Source of the DNA: Taeniopygia guttata | Taxonomy: Eukaryota > Chordata > Aves > Passeriformes > Estrildidae | Assembly (NCBI RefSeq): GCF_048771995.1 | Contig: NC_133032.1 | Coordinates: 26,437,501-26,501,500, forward strand | Direction: 5' to 3' | DNA length: 64,000 nucleotides | Shown: piece after piece, positions 29,191 through 55,100 of the stretch | How the letters are laid out: each line of letters opens with the position of its first letter | Position numbering within the stretch: position 1 is the first letter of the stretch | Translations under genes and position numbers: made by a program | The notes under the pieces: generated by a model | The model's database searches: none | What the model was told of the DNA's origin: nothing | What the model saw: the letters and a program-made list of their open reading frames with translations, nothing else

Positions 29191-29974
29191 GTCGCTGCTT
29201 TTAGTCTCTTTCGTGGTCTTGTCTTCCTGTGTGCCAAAGACTTGATTTTTTTGTTTTGCTGGCTTTCCTCCCATTTGCCTTCTGCTTCCTGCAGGCCTCA
29301 CTGGAGATCAGATCATGTGCAAATTTGCAGGTACAGTTTTCATTTTTCTTTCTTCCCTCATCCTTCTTACTTAAGTAAATGCCCAGCCTTCTTGTCCCCT
29401 TATGCCCTATCCTTGGACTGTGCATTTTAGAGAAAGTAATAAACCTTAAATTGACTGAATCTTACATTCATTAATTTGACATATCAGAGCATAATGATGT
29501 AATCTTTCTAATTAAATGGCTGCACCTAAAAAATCACAAGAATGGATCTCATGTCTTGAATCAATTAATGAAATACTTCTTTTGATGGCTTCCTATAAAT
29601 CTCCAAGTCTATGTTTCTGTACAAAATGTTAAGGATCTCACCTCTTTTATTCCAGTGATTCCCATAGCTATAGCCATAGATTTAACTATCTAAGCAATAA
29701 TGATTGTGAAGACAGGCATGTTCCTTTGGACAATTTGGGATGATTCTTGCCTTCTTAGTCAGTACCTTATCCAGTTACAGCTACAATTCACTACCAGAGC
29801 AGAAGCTCATATATTGTAGAGGTCTCATTTTGTCCTTTGAGACTGCCTCCTAAAAACCAGTCAGGCTCCCTACTAAGACTCCATCCAAAGGTTCTCTTGG
29901 CTCTAAGGGATCATCCTGGAGAAAGCTGACCAAACTCAGACCATATAAATTGCTACTAAGTGATAGTGTTTTAA

Positions 29975-30309
29975 TTGGTTGTGTGTAGGGGTTTCCAGTG
30001 GAAAATGCTGGACACAAAGACTGAAGTAGATTTAGGAAAACTGAAGGTGGCTCTCAATCTCCCTGGACCTATGTTCTTCCCTGTAGCTGCTGTAAAACCT
30101 AGTGCAGAAATGCTGCTGAGTCTCAGTGTAGAAAGATTGGCAAAGTACTCTGAGAAAAGACAAAAATTTGCTGTAGTAATAATAAACACATGCTGTTCTA
30201 AAGATACAAAAGCCTCGGTAAGGTTATTATAGAGTAGGAATTTGATTTGTTTTTCTAAATTTAGACATCTATTGCCATCTGAGATGACAGAGGCTATCCT
30301 GTCTGCCAC
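29975..30309. other. Unidentified stretch open on both strands
   Basis: An 85-codon + frame (29975-30232) and a 112-codon - frame (29971-30309) overlap in ordinary AT-rich intergenic DNA. I do not recognise either product. There is no clear promoter or poly-A signal. It could be a remnant of a retroposed gene or transposable element, or chance. Confidence 0.2.
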
Positions 30310-33300
30310 TCAATTAATACACCTGTAGAACTCAGATCTCTTACAGGACCTATGCTGTAGTTGCAATTTGGGTGTTTTAATTTCACAGGGTCTCTTGAGC
30401 TAGATGCTTATATCTGGACTTATTTTGACCCTATATAACATGTAGTCACTGTGCAGTTTTTCATCTAAATTAATCACTGTCTTGAAACTTGTTATGGACA
30501 AAGCATAAACAAAACACTTGTTTTGCAAGGGGAGGTATGAAATCGATTGCTAGCAATAAGAATGTGGTCAAAACAGAAAGACTACAGAAGAAAGGAATTC
30601 ACAAATGAAAAACCTGTGCTCCTTAGGATGGATGTGAATATTGTGTAAATAGACATTAGTTAGAGGTTTAATTGTGACAACATTGTCTCTCATAATTATA
30701 GGTTACACCAACTCTTATGTTTGTTCGCAAGGTTAAACACATCACAACAATGCTTCTGACCATGTCTGACATCCAGAATTGCACCTTCACTTAAGAAACA
30801 TCCTCTGCCTGTTTATCCTTTATAATTTCCCAACCACTCTGGAGCCCTATACTTAATTGACTTTGGCATAGATTCTCATCCTGAAAACACTTGGAAGCAC
30901 GTGCATAATTAATGTTTGGGTATTTCTACTGAATACAGTAATAGGCAGTTATGTGTTTTAAAGGACTGAAGACATAATTAGTGAGCAGCCCATAGATTTA
31001 AAAGACTACTTGAAATTTACCTTAAAAAGCAACTTAAGCCAACCCCTTCCACAATGAAACAAGAGCCCTCCCTCAGCCCCAGCTGAGGTCAGAAAAAAAA
31101 ATCAATGTACTGTATTGAGACAATTTGAAATCCTTTGATCTTGCCACTGTTTTATGTCTTCTGTGTGTGTGAACCCATGTGGTGTAGTTTGAGAATTTAC
31201 TTATTATACATTTGTTCTTGGCAGTACCAGTAATATACAGACTTCCTCAGATTTTTCGCCTAGTTGTTTTAAGTTGTTTGAAAATATTTTCCCTTTTTCC
31301 TGATAATAATACATCAGGAAAAGATTCTTGTTTCCTCAAGACTCATGTGCCAGGCTTCATATGACCAGGACCCCATGATGTTGCTAACTTTGCATATCAG
31401 TTCCCTTAATTTATTAATGATCATTTCATCCATTTGGGAGTGCTAGCCATAATAATAGGGTGGAGAAGTATTAAATAACAGCCAGTTATCAGTCATATGT
31501 GTGTTTTCTTGTTAGCTGATTAAGGGTACTGAATAGATTTGAGCTTCAGATACTTAAAAAACTAAGAGCTCTGCAGAAAGAGGTAAGCCACTTTTCCAGC
31601 TCTGATGGAACAGTGTTTGCACAGAGCTGAAACCAAGGGCTAAAACCTCCTCTGGGGCCAAAGGCTTTGAAAAACTTTCTGAGGCAGAGGAGGTTGCATC
31701 CTGTCCCTGAGCACACTACATAAATATATTTCTGCTAGCAGATTCCACATTCCACTTTAGACATTGCAGGATCTCCCTGGAGGTATCTCTGGAATATGAT
31801 TCAGGCCCTGGGTGTCATAAATGAAACAGAGAGACTGCTTTCTATGGTATTATCTCAACTTTCACTTCAGATTAGTTAGAAAAGTAACAAAACAATATCA
31901 ATATGAATGTTCTTATTAGAGCCCTTATAAAAGACATTTCAGAACAAACTGAATTTTCCAGGTTTTGGTTTTTTTGTTTGTTTTTTTTTTTTAATTTTTA
32001 AATTGATTATTATGCTTGCCACCTTTAAAGCAAATAGCCTGAAGATGGACAAAGCTTTCTATGGGAATATCTTTCCCTGGCTATTAGTTGAAGTTTGCTG
32101 TGTTAGTGAAGGCATATACCATCAGTGACAAGAAGGTATCTGATTGAGTCTGATGGGTAAACTGTTCTTTGAAAGCTAAGGTTAGGATTTATGAGAATTG
32201 AAGGCCAAGTGATTGTAGAATGATGACTAATTACTAGATTATTATGTTGTCATTATTATTGTAAATAATCAATATAGCACTAACATCAAAGGGTTATTGT
32301 AATGACAGTGCAAAGGGGAAAAGACTGGCTTATTATTCTTAATAAGATATGGCAACTTAGTTAAACTTAGTTAAATTTGTCTAACATCAAATACAGCCAG
32401 GTGGTAGTATGAGGTTTTTCTAGTACTCAGAACTGTGTGTCAGACCCATCTCTGCAGGTTTTGCTAAAGATGTATTTGGTTCAGTATCATGCCCCAGTGC
32501 AGAGCCCTGTTCACACAGGGTGCTGTATATGGGTGAAGGGCTCTACCTGCAAGATTGATGGCTACCCAACTGATGGTTGTTGAAGTGCATATTATTTGCA
32601 TAACTCCAGAACAGTTCAAATAAATAATTTTATTTGCGGACATATGCTTACTTCACCATGTCATTCTAAGTACATCTTGTACTTTATGCTTTACCTTCCA
32701 AAAAATTGCTTTCAAGTTGTGGCTGGTTTGAACATAACTGTATCTTGGTCTTCAAAGACAAACATGTTTTTGTAAAACTGTTCTGGAGTCACCCAGAGAC
32801 AGAAATTGATAGTGCAACTGAAGCTCTTCCCTTTTCTTGCTGTGGGATCACTGATACTACAGGGTGTTCAGTTCAAGTTAGTGGCAGGTCAAAAGAAACT
32901 TGTATTCCCTGATTCACTTCTATTCCAAGAAGTTTTTCAATATTGTCTTAAATCTAGAAATGTTTTTGTTTGGTCTTTATTTCATTGAAATAAATGGAAG
33001 CTAAATGTACCTGAAGTTAAAAATGTGTTTTTAAGCATTTTCTTGGCATAGAATCAGACTAAAACATTGCAGAAAGGTGAACAGGAATATCAAAATCTTA
33101 CTGTCTTAAAGAGGTCAACCATAACCTCCAACAGGAGTAATTTAAGGCAAGGAAACCTTTTACTTCTAACAGTTGGGGTATTTTTTCGGGGATACAAATA
33201 CTGTCTGACTTGCTTTCATATTTGATTTTATTGTATGTATCAAAATTCCTTAACAATGAATTAATGAATAAAGGCAAAATTCATAGGTATTAGAAGGCTG

Positions 33301-36300
33301 TGGGAAAAATAAAAAATCCCAGTTTTTTCATATTGCATACTAAAATACACACAGGAAACAAAATACTGTTTGTTAAGCACTCTTTTGTTGTTTAGTAACA
33401 GAACAATGACACCTGATAGGAGACAAACTGCAGTAAGTTCTAATGAAGAAAACAAACCTACAGCACCAAATGAGCTTAAATTGCAGATAGGCTGTTATCT
33501 TACCCTCCAGACTCATTTCAGTCTCTTCCTCAACACAGTGTTCCAGTTCAAGTAAATAATTCCCTCTCTTGAGAATGAATGTGCAGTATGATATAGGCAG
33601 TCTGCAGAAATGTTACTCTTGACATTTGGGTGCAAAACATCCACTTGTCCCTAAGTAGATGTGGTGACTTCTTTTCTTTTAATTACTTTTTTCTCATTTG
33701 GTACAAGATGTTTTCTTTATTTGAGTTTAGGGTACAATGTTTTCTTATGACTGAGAAAGATTGGACAAAAAGAGTCTCTTCTTGAAACCAGTTGTCCTAT
33801 AACATATGGCATAACATATAATGTATGATTTTGAGTTGTTTTGGTCACTAGACTTGCTATCATTTATCAACTACCAAAGTTTAGCTTGCTTACGTGAGCT
33901 GGTTCAGCTCTCTGAGCTGGAGTTGTGTATAAGCTAGATCATTCTAGCCTCTCCAAACAACCCTCTCAATTCTGAATTTGCTGGAGGTTCTGGATGGTTT
34001 TCTCACAGAGTTTGTCACAGAAGCCTAGCTCTGGTCCCGAAAATAATGACTGTTTCAGTTTAAAACAAATCATCTGCCATCTAGCCCTGAGAGAGGAGCT
34101 GTCACTTGGAAGTCTGAATGAAACAAATCCCATAAGAGGAGGACACTGTGGATCTTAAAGAAACTGGGAGGGAGTAGATGTTTAGTTAATGATCATTAGT
34201 AGGTAAAGATGTTCAAATTGCTAACATGTAAGTGACATGAACAGGTCTGGAGTAAAGCCTGGGAGACTTTTCTATCCCACTTTTACCTGTTTTCCTGTGC
34301 AAGAGCATTGCAAACTCAGAGAGTCAGCTGATGCAGATGGCAGGTCTGGGAGTTGAATGTGTGGGGTTATGAGCAGCAGAGCCACAGCTTCCCATGCCTA
34401 AGTCATAGCAGGGGGCAGTGCAGTACAGGCTTCTGATCTTCACCCTTCAAAAGACACAGATTATATATATTCTTTCCAGTTTTGCTTGGCTTTGTGTGAG
34501 CTGAATGAATAAAAAACCACTTTGCACACCAAGAGGTGTGTCTTAATGAAGAATGGCAAGAGTATGATAATTGAATTTCAGGAAACCTCTCAGCTGAGTG
34601 TAGGATCCGAGTGAGCATGAGGTCTCTCACTATGATTCATGCCTCTTTGGTTAAATCATGATGACAATTGCAGTATTATTTGGTAAAATTGCTATTGTTC
34701 TACATTCAGCAGCTCTATTACAAGGACAGTGCTTAAAGAAGCTGCCACTAATGTGGGAAGTTATTTAAAGCCAGAATGTATCCTCTCTGTGTCTTTCTTG
34801 GAAGTGTATCTGACTACTACTCTCATCATAGTTATGCACTTACCAATAACGAAAATATTTTCAGTTGTTTACATCTTATAGTTTAATTGTTGCCCTTGTT
34901 GCTAGAAAAATTAAATTTTTTTTTCTTCTAGACAGCTGTCTTAATAGAAATACTTGGAAAAATGTCTTTTGAATGAAATTATTTTTATATTTAAATCAGA
35001 AACTTAAAAAATCTAAAAACTAGTTTAGTATTTATATTTGTTCATTCAAATAATAGCTAGAGTAATTATATTAGTAATATATTTTTAAGAAAGCATATGG
35101 AATTTATCCACTGAAAAAAAACTTTAGCTAGGAAGACTATAACATAATTATATGTCTTATTAATTCAAATGTCCATGTTCATTCTGCCAGTGACCATTAG
35201 TCAGGGCTGGTCTCAAATCCATGGCTGGTGTGCTGTGCCATTGTGTAAGTTGTTGCTGCAAGACTGCTGAGTCGGGGGTACCAAGTAAAACTGGGAACTC
35301 CTCTTGTATAATTTCCAGCTATTAAACATCCTAAATACATCAGAAATCTGTAAATGTTCTAAAAAGATTCTGTTGAGCCGGTCAACCTGAAAAGAGACCT
35401 GCATCTATAAAAATGTATTTACAAGGGCTTCACAAAGCAATCTAATACAATTTGGATTTATTGAAGTATTTGAGGCTTTTTTTAGCAGCATCTTAGATGT
35501 AAAAATCAAAGTGCTCAAGCTACTATATTATGATGGACATCAGTATTGTAAGGGAAAAAAACCCAAGCACAGACTTTAATAAGCATGCTGGGAAGATCAT
35601 CAGCAAAGTGGAGGCAAATTTAGGAAAAAAACTATGAATTTCCCCTACCTGCCAACTCCCCTGCTTTTGGCAATACCTCACAAATCAGCTATGGCCTTTT
35701 AGCTATATGTCTAACTCCTCTGGACACTCAGCAGGGAAATTGTTAGAAAAGGATATAACATACATGCCTGTGGATGTAAGAAACTCTGGCAGGTACCTGG
35801 TGGCAGCAAGTAGCCTGTGTCATGGTGTGCAGTGACTCTGGTGTGGCTGGGACACGTGTGACCTGCAGTGGACAAACTGCAGGGTTTATCTGCATGTGCA
35901 GTCCTGTGCATCACACACTGTGCACTGAGGACAGGCGACCTCACTGCGCACACGGTACAGCCTCCACTTGCATCCCCTACAGCAGCGTTCCAGACTCACT
36001 CTGCGCTCACTCTGTGTCACACTGGACAGAGCACACATTCTTCCATGTGAGAAATCCCAAAGAGATACAGTAACCATTGCTTTTCACATTTCAAAAGATG
36101 GTTTTCCATGTTTTCTTTGCCTTTTGTCATAGCTTAAATATCACCCAAACCCAATTCATTACCAGTAGAAAGAATTGCCGAGATGATGATTTCACCTATA
36201 TAATGCAATGCACTTGTATAAAATTCAGTGAACACTCAATCAGAAATGATTATTTAAACTCTAATTCCAGAGAGTTAGAAACTAGAGAAAACATCATTCT

Positions 36301-37151
36301 CTAGTAACAAAAAAAGGTCTAACCAGCAGTACAGCGCTGGTAAGTGTTCCTGGTGTTCCTGGATGAACTGCTGTTGTATCACATATATGTATGTATGCAT
36401 GATGTACCTGACAGACCAGATCAGACCCCATCAATCCAGTAACCAAACCATAACAGTGGCCACAAGTGCCACCAGAGACGGGGCTGGAAAAGATGTGAGT
36501 CCAATGGGATAGTCTGCAATGGAGCAGGGCAGGCATCTGTCACACAGAGCTCCTCCAGATTGTGCTGCCTTCCTGCTGAGATACAAGTAACAGCCAGGGT
36601 CCACCCATGGAATACACTGCCCTTGTGAGCAGAAGTGTAAGAACTGACAGTTAAGAGATTTAAAACCACAAAATATCAGTTTTGATATGTTGTAGGGTTT
36701 TTATTTAATATGGGCTAATAATATTAAAATTGTTAAGGTTTAGGAAAAGCAATTATCTTTTTAGCTGTTAGTAAAGAATAGAACAGTTTAAGCAGTAAAG
36801 CTGTATAAGACAAACCATCAAGAAAACTTACTCTGCTTTTGATACCAGTCTGAGAAAAGATCTTCTGCAAAATTTTAAGGAATATACTATAAGAAGAAAC
36901 AACTCACCTAGGATAACCAATCCCATTAAAATAGCAATTTTAGGCTTCCTATGTTTATATTTAATTTTATTTCTGAATTATTTTTTCTCAAGGTATAGTT
37001 CCCATTATGCAAAGTATAATCCATGATTCATGCATAGAAAGTCATCTAATTAATGTAAGAATACTTTGAACAAGATCACAGGAGTGGCAACGCCAGGACT
37101 GGTTATTGGCCTGTTATGTCAGGCATTTGCTTTTGGGTGGCCTATATACTT

Positions 37152-37220
37152 GGGGGAAAAAAACCAACCACCCCCCCCCCAAAAAAAATCAAACAAAAAA
37201 TCCACAACCCAAACCAAAAG
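37152..37220. repeat. A/C-rich low-complexity tract
   Basis: About 70 bases made almost only of A and C, including ten Cs followed by eight As. It is roughly the reverse complement, in the same block order, of the G/T-rich tract at 37605-37684. Confidence 0.8.
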
Positions 37221-37604
37221 CAATTTTACACACAGAGGAGGGAACTTCACCGTATTACACAATGAAAATATAATCTCAGCTCTGGCAGCCAAGAACAATC
37301 ATTATGATTTCAACTGCACAAGGACAAATAATTCTTATATATTTTCATAGTATCCTGCAAAAGATCTAGCTTATTGTACATTTTGACCTTTTCTTAAGTT
37401 CTATAAACATGCAGTTTTTTGTGGTGGTCAATACCAAAGGTAGGTCACATAGTGTGCAAAAAAAGGACTTATGGTAGGAACTGGGATGCTTCATCTGAAG
37501 CAGACAGCCTGAGCCAGCAGCAACTGGTTCGATTCTACACCACCTTCATTAGAATAGAAAAGCTATTTCAATTAAATAGCTTAAATTTTGGTACCCTGTT
37601 TAGG

Positions 37605-37684
37605 TGGGTTTTTTTGGTTTTTTTTGTGGGTTTTTTTTTTTTTGTTTGTTTTGTTTTTTTTGGGGGGGAGTTTTTTTTTCTTGG
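37605..37684. repeat. G/T-rich low-complexity tract
   Basis: About 80 bases of T runs broken by G runs, with GGGGGGG near the right end. With 37152-37220 it forms an imperfect inverted pair with arms about 385 bp apart, just upstream of the SLC40A1 CpG island. Confidence 0.8.
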
Positions 37685-38236
37685 AAGCTCAGAATTGAGA
37701 GCGCTCTCCTTGGCAGTGTTTCATCCATAGTCTTGAGGCACTTGGCGCTTCCCTAACAACCCCAGCTTCTTGAATCTGCATATTCAAGAACGTCACGTTT
37801 TTCAAGAAGCCAGAAAACAAAAAGGCAGCAGCAAAGAGCCGAGCCAGAGGCAACACCAGGGCCCGCGGCACGGACAGCCGGGCTCACGGTTGCCGGGCTG
37901 CCGCCGGGAGCGGTGGCTGCGGGCCCGGCGCTGCCCAGCGGAGCCGCGCGGGGCGCCGCTGCCGCTCCCGCTCCGCCGGGCGCTGGCGGGGCGGGCCGGG
38001 GCGGGCCGGGCCCCGGGCCGGGGCGGGCCGGGCCCCGGGGCGGGGCGGGCCGGGGCCCCGGGGCGGGGCGGGCCGGGCGGGGGCGGCGCTGCCGCCGCGT
38101 ACAAAAGGCGCTGCGCCGCCGCTCGCCGGCCCGGCGCTCTCGGCAGCCCAGAGTATCGAGCCGGGCGTCGAGCGGCGCTCGGCCCCTCCGCGGCGGAGCG
38201 ACCCCCGCCGCCCGCGGCGCATAAGGCCAAGGCTTT

Positions 38237-38267
38237 CCGACTTCAGCTACAGTGCTAGCTAAGTCGG
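38237..38267 (+). promoter_or_regulatory. Iron-responsive element (IRE) in the SLC40A1 5' UTR
   Basis: A canonical IRE hairpin. The 7-bp lower stem is CCGACTT (38237-38243) with AAGTCGG (38261-38267). The unpaired bulge C is at 38244. The 5-bp upper stem is AGCTA (38245-38249) with TAGCT (38256-38260). The hexaloop is CAGTGC at 38250-38255. In 5' UTRs, iron-regulatory proteins bind this form when iron is low and block translation. It matches the ferroportin IRE of mammals closely and lies about 73 nt before the start codon, so low iron should repress synthesis of the exporter. Confidence 0.95.
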
Positions 38268-38340
38268 GGAAGGCAACACGGAGCGAAGCCGCGCGTCCCC
38301 CCCCTTCTCTCGGCAGCGGGCAGCGGCGGAGCGGGCCGGC

Positions 38341-51555
<13,215 letters not shown>

Positions 51556-52057
51556 AAGGATCCACTTCTCTTTACTAACTTTGCTTCACAAATACCATGG
51601 TTAAGCACATATACTTCCTTTTATGACCCTGTTTTGAGGTGTTTCTCTAGAGTTGAATGCATAACTTAGCTCTTTGGGGAAGCTGTCCCAAGAGTCAAAA
51701 TTCATTTTACAGTGACCCTGTAAATGTTTCATGTTTGGCAGAGGACAGCCTGGTTGGATCTTGACAGCTGCAGTATCAAAGGTTCCTCACAAGTCTGGTG
51801 TTTGATCACAAAAATACTGTTCAAGTACCACATCTGTACCCCATAGTGATGCTGTGGTTAAATGGTTATACATACTCAATTTACCATGAATTCTGAATAA
51901 TTCTTGTGTTCATTGAGTAAAATGAGGTCTTGTCCTTCTTTTTACTTCAGAACAACTTTTTATGCAGTATTTGGTTGGAGTTTTTCCTCCAGTATTCCTT
52001 TACCATGAACAGTACTGCTCACCTTTATTCTTAAAGTGGTCTAAACATCCTCTTTAA

Positions 52058-52120
52058 ACATTGGACTTTGATGGTCCTTGTGGGTCCCTTCTAACTCACA
52101 ATATTCTATGATCCTTCTTG
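52058..52120 (+). mobile_element. CR1 LINE 3' tail in the SLC40A1 3' UTR
   Basis: GGACTTTGATGGTCCTTG, GGGTCCCTTCTAACTCAC and ATATTCTATGATCC are the terminal blocks of a CR1 copy in sense orientation. It ends about 10 nt before the first poly-A signal after the SLC40A1 stop. Confidence 0.8.
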
Positions 52121-52129
52121 AATTCTTCC

Positions 52130-52135
52130 AATAAA
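52130..52135 (+). terminator. Candidate polyadenylation signal of SLC40A1
   Basis: AATAAA about 575 nt after the stop codon, followed by a T-rich stretch. Other AATAAA copies farther on (near 53380, 53643 and 54495) would allow a longer 3' UTR. Confidence 0.5.
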
Positions 52136-55100
52136 CAGATTTTTTTTTCCCTAAAACCTTTATAGTATTTTATGTTCTGGTTTAACTTTATGGAAACACC
52201 TTTGCAGGTTTTTTTGCATGTTTCCTTACAAATTAGAATAGTGTTAGGTACAAGATATTGTATTACACTTTTGTTGCACTTCTTAGAGTAAAACAGCCTC
52301 ATTTAGCAGAAGCTATTGATGTAACATTACAAAGCATGGCTTTTAAATTGCAAATGGCAGGTTTGCTCAGGTTTGATGTAGCAGAAAGTGCTAAGGTCAG
52401 GAGTACTGGTACAGAAAGGTAATTCTAGTGCTAACTTAGTTTTTGCCTCAGAGTACAAGCAGCTTTAGTTAATTTTCCAATATATCAGACTTTAATAAGA
52501 TTTCTGGAAACAATTGCATTTGAAAATAGTTAATATTTCATGCAAAAGGTGGATTACTTGCATTTATCTGATGTGTATGTGAATTTTGCCTTTGTTCTAA
52601 AATACTGCAAAACCAATGAGATGATGGACTGAGAGGCCCTCTAAAGCAACTTCAGAGCAATGAAAATGATACATCCCCTCTGTTCAATAAGTTCTTGCCT
52701 TTTTTTTTTTGTTAGTTTTGGTTTTTTTACCCTGCATGTGTACTAACACAGTACTTCCATAGTCGTTAACCCTATGTGCACTTTTGTGGAAACTACGCAC
52801 TTTGCTTTCTCAGTAGAGTTGAACCTGGTGGTGTTCCGAGTTTTCTTATGGCTTGGCAGTCTGAGTTCTAAATTTAAATATTGGTAAATTTTTTTTGCAG
52901 AATAAATAGTATGTGAAAACATAATGTCAGCAACTTGTGAGATGTATCCTCTGTAACTTTAAAGGGTTTTTTTGATTTTAGGTACTGTCCTTCAGTCATA
53001 TATGCTGCCAGACTCAACCCTGGAATGTAAGTGTGTGAACTCCATTGAATTTAAAGGCGTTACACCAGGGCTGAATCTAGGGCAGTCATCACAAATTTTG
53101 TAACAATTACATTATCCATCAAAGTATGTAAAGAATCTCCAGTGGCTTTTGTCTCAGATACAATGTTTTGTAAGAGGTGTGAAATTGAATGAATGGGAAT
53201 CCAATGTACAACCAATGGACTTGTAGCCCATAGTTTTCAATAGCTGGATGTAAAGATTTTTCTCTAATGGACCAAACCTTATAATTTCTCTATGTTGCTG
53301 AAAGCTTCTCAGGGATGTTTTCACTAGGTTTATAAGTGTTTATACTTTGACCAAGCATTTGGGTTTTATTTTGATATAATAAAGTAAAGTAGGTAATTTA
53401 GAGTAGGTTTAAAATTTGTGACTCAATCCTGAGTGTAACTTAAGGAAAGGGAATATTGACATCAGCAGAATTTGTCAGAAGACAAATAAAAGAAGCTTAT
53501 CTAGATATGTAGAGTAAATATGTCCAAAGGATAGCTTTATATGGTAAGTACACTAGTAAATAAAATAGCTCTGATTTGCCAAATATGTTTTCTCATGTGT
53601 ATCTAATTTAAATTGGGACCAGATTTTAATGTTGTTAAATATAAATAAAGGTAGTCCAAATGTCAGTGAATGCCTCTATACTGCACTTTGAAAAACATCT
53701 GAATGCCACTGTATATCTTGGACTCACTGGCCATCAGGGAAACAAAGCTGAAAATGCAGCTTTTTTTGCGCTGTCTAGAGTGCACAGAACCCAGGATGCC
53801 TAAAATTTAGTGCTGTAGCACTAAGCACCAGACTTAATGCAGAGAGGATGCATTTCTGAAGTCTGGAGAGCTCCAAAAATGTGATAAATAGAGCTGGGGG
53901 GATGCCATGTTCCTGTCTGTTCCCAAAGGCTTTTTTTTTTTTTTCTTTATCCAAGAACAATTTAGTCTTGTTTAATTTGAGTAGCAAATTGTTTCCTAAA
54001 TAGTTCCACTAGATAGTGCAGTACTATTAGGAGAGGACTGGAGCTTTGTATTTGGTAAACATGTGGTTAGGATTCATATGTGCACATCACAGCTGGAAGG
54101 CAAGACAATCATAAAATAGAAAAGTGAATGCTAGTTTGAAGAGGAACAAAGAGGTTTAAATTGGAAAACTTGTGTGTATTGATCTGCATTGGATGTCAGA
54201 AAATGTATGCTGCTTGAGCACAGCCCATTTGTGTGTGAGTCCAAGATGTCTGCAGACACCTTTACTCAGTAGTACTTTGAAGCAGTGTGGAACCTGAAGT
54301 CTTACTTAGCAGGACTTCCATTAAGTGAGCATTTTTGGCCTTGTATTTATTTATTTTTTAAAAAAATGTCCAAATTGGATGAAAACTGCCCTTAAAAATG
54401 TACGTACTAGAAAGCAGTCTTACCAGAATATTTTCTTATACAACCTTATGCTGGACATAGTATTGATTTATGTATTACTATTGTTAAAGCTAATTAATAA
54501 ATTTGCATAAAAACTTCTTTGTCCTGTATTTTTCAGTTTGTGGGTATCTGGGTATGCTACACTTAGCATGGATCCTGTGCAGAAAGCTTTTTTATATGAT
54601 GGGTTGGAACTGCCATGAAGCACAAACAAAGAGCATTGAGGAGGAGGCAAGTAACAAATGTCAAGATCTTTCAGTGATCTTGTTACTCTTTGGTGAATTG
54701 ATTTTAATTTACCATCCACAGTGCTAAGTTAAGACACAACAGATGAAAGTCTTGCAACCTCAGCCTGGATCTTGCATTGGCAATAGAAGAGTTTTGTGTC
54801 TTGGCCTGCTGAGCAACAGAAAGGAAATTATTTTACTTTACCATGTATCTTTACATACTGAATTTGAGGTGATGGCCTTCTGAAGCAGCAACCTGTAGGT
54901 GAGAGCTCCAGGGACAGGAGTGGTCAAGGTTTAGTAGTCAAGTACTTTTCAATACTAAACCCAGAATGTTTCATACAGGACTGCTTCTGGCTTTGTGTAT
55001 TTAGGATATGTTTGCACAAATGATCGATCTTTAAAAGGATGTTGCATTGGTTCACTGGGAGCTCTCTGAACTGATGTGTCTTTGAACTAAGTTTCTTAGA

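Larger units (their letters stand above)
14183..37600. other. Gene-poor intergenic region between ASNSD1 and SLC40A1
   Basis: About 23 kb of AT-rich DNA with no exon chain I can match to a known protein and no CpG island. Open frames are short (mostly under 90 codons) and scattered on both strands. It contains an apparent MIR-type SINE, a few short tandem repeats and homopolymer runs, listed separately. ASNSD1 and SLC40A1 are neighbours on diverging strands in mammals too, so distal regulatory DNA for either gene would be expected here, but none can be proved from sequence alone. Confidence 0.6.

Noticed and set aside
14183-37600. Search for LTR retrovirus-type fossils
   Set aside because: No paired long terminal repeats, primer-binding site or gag/pol-like product could be recognised by eye.
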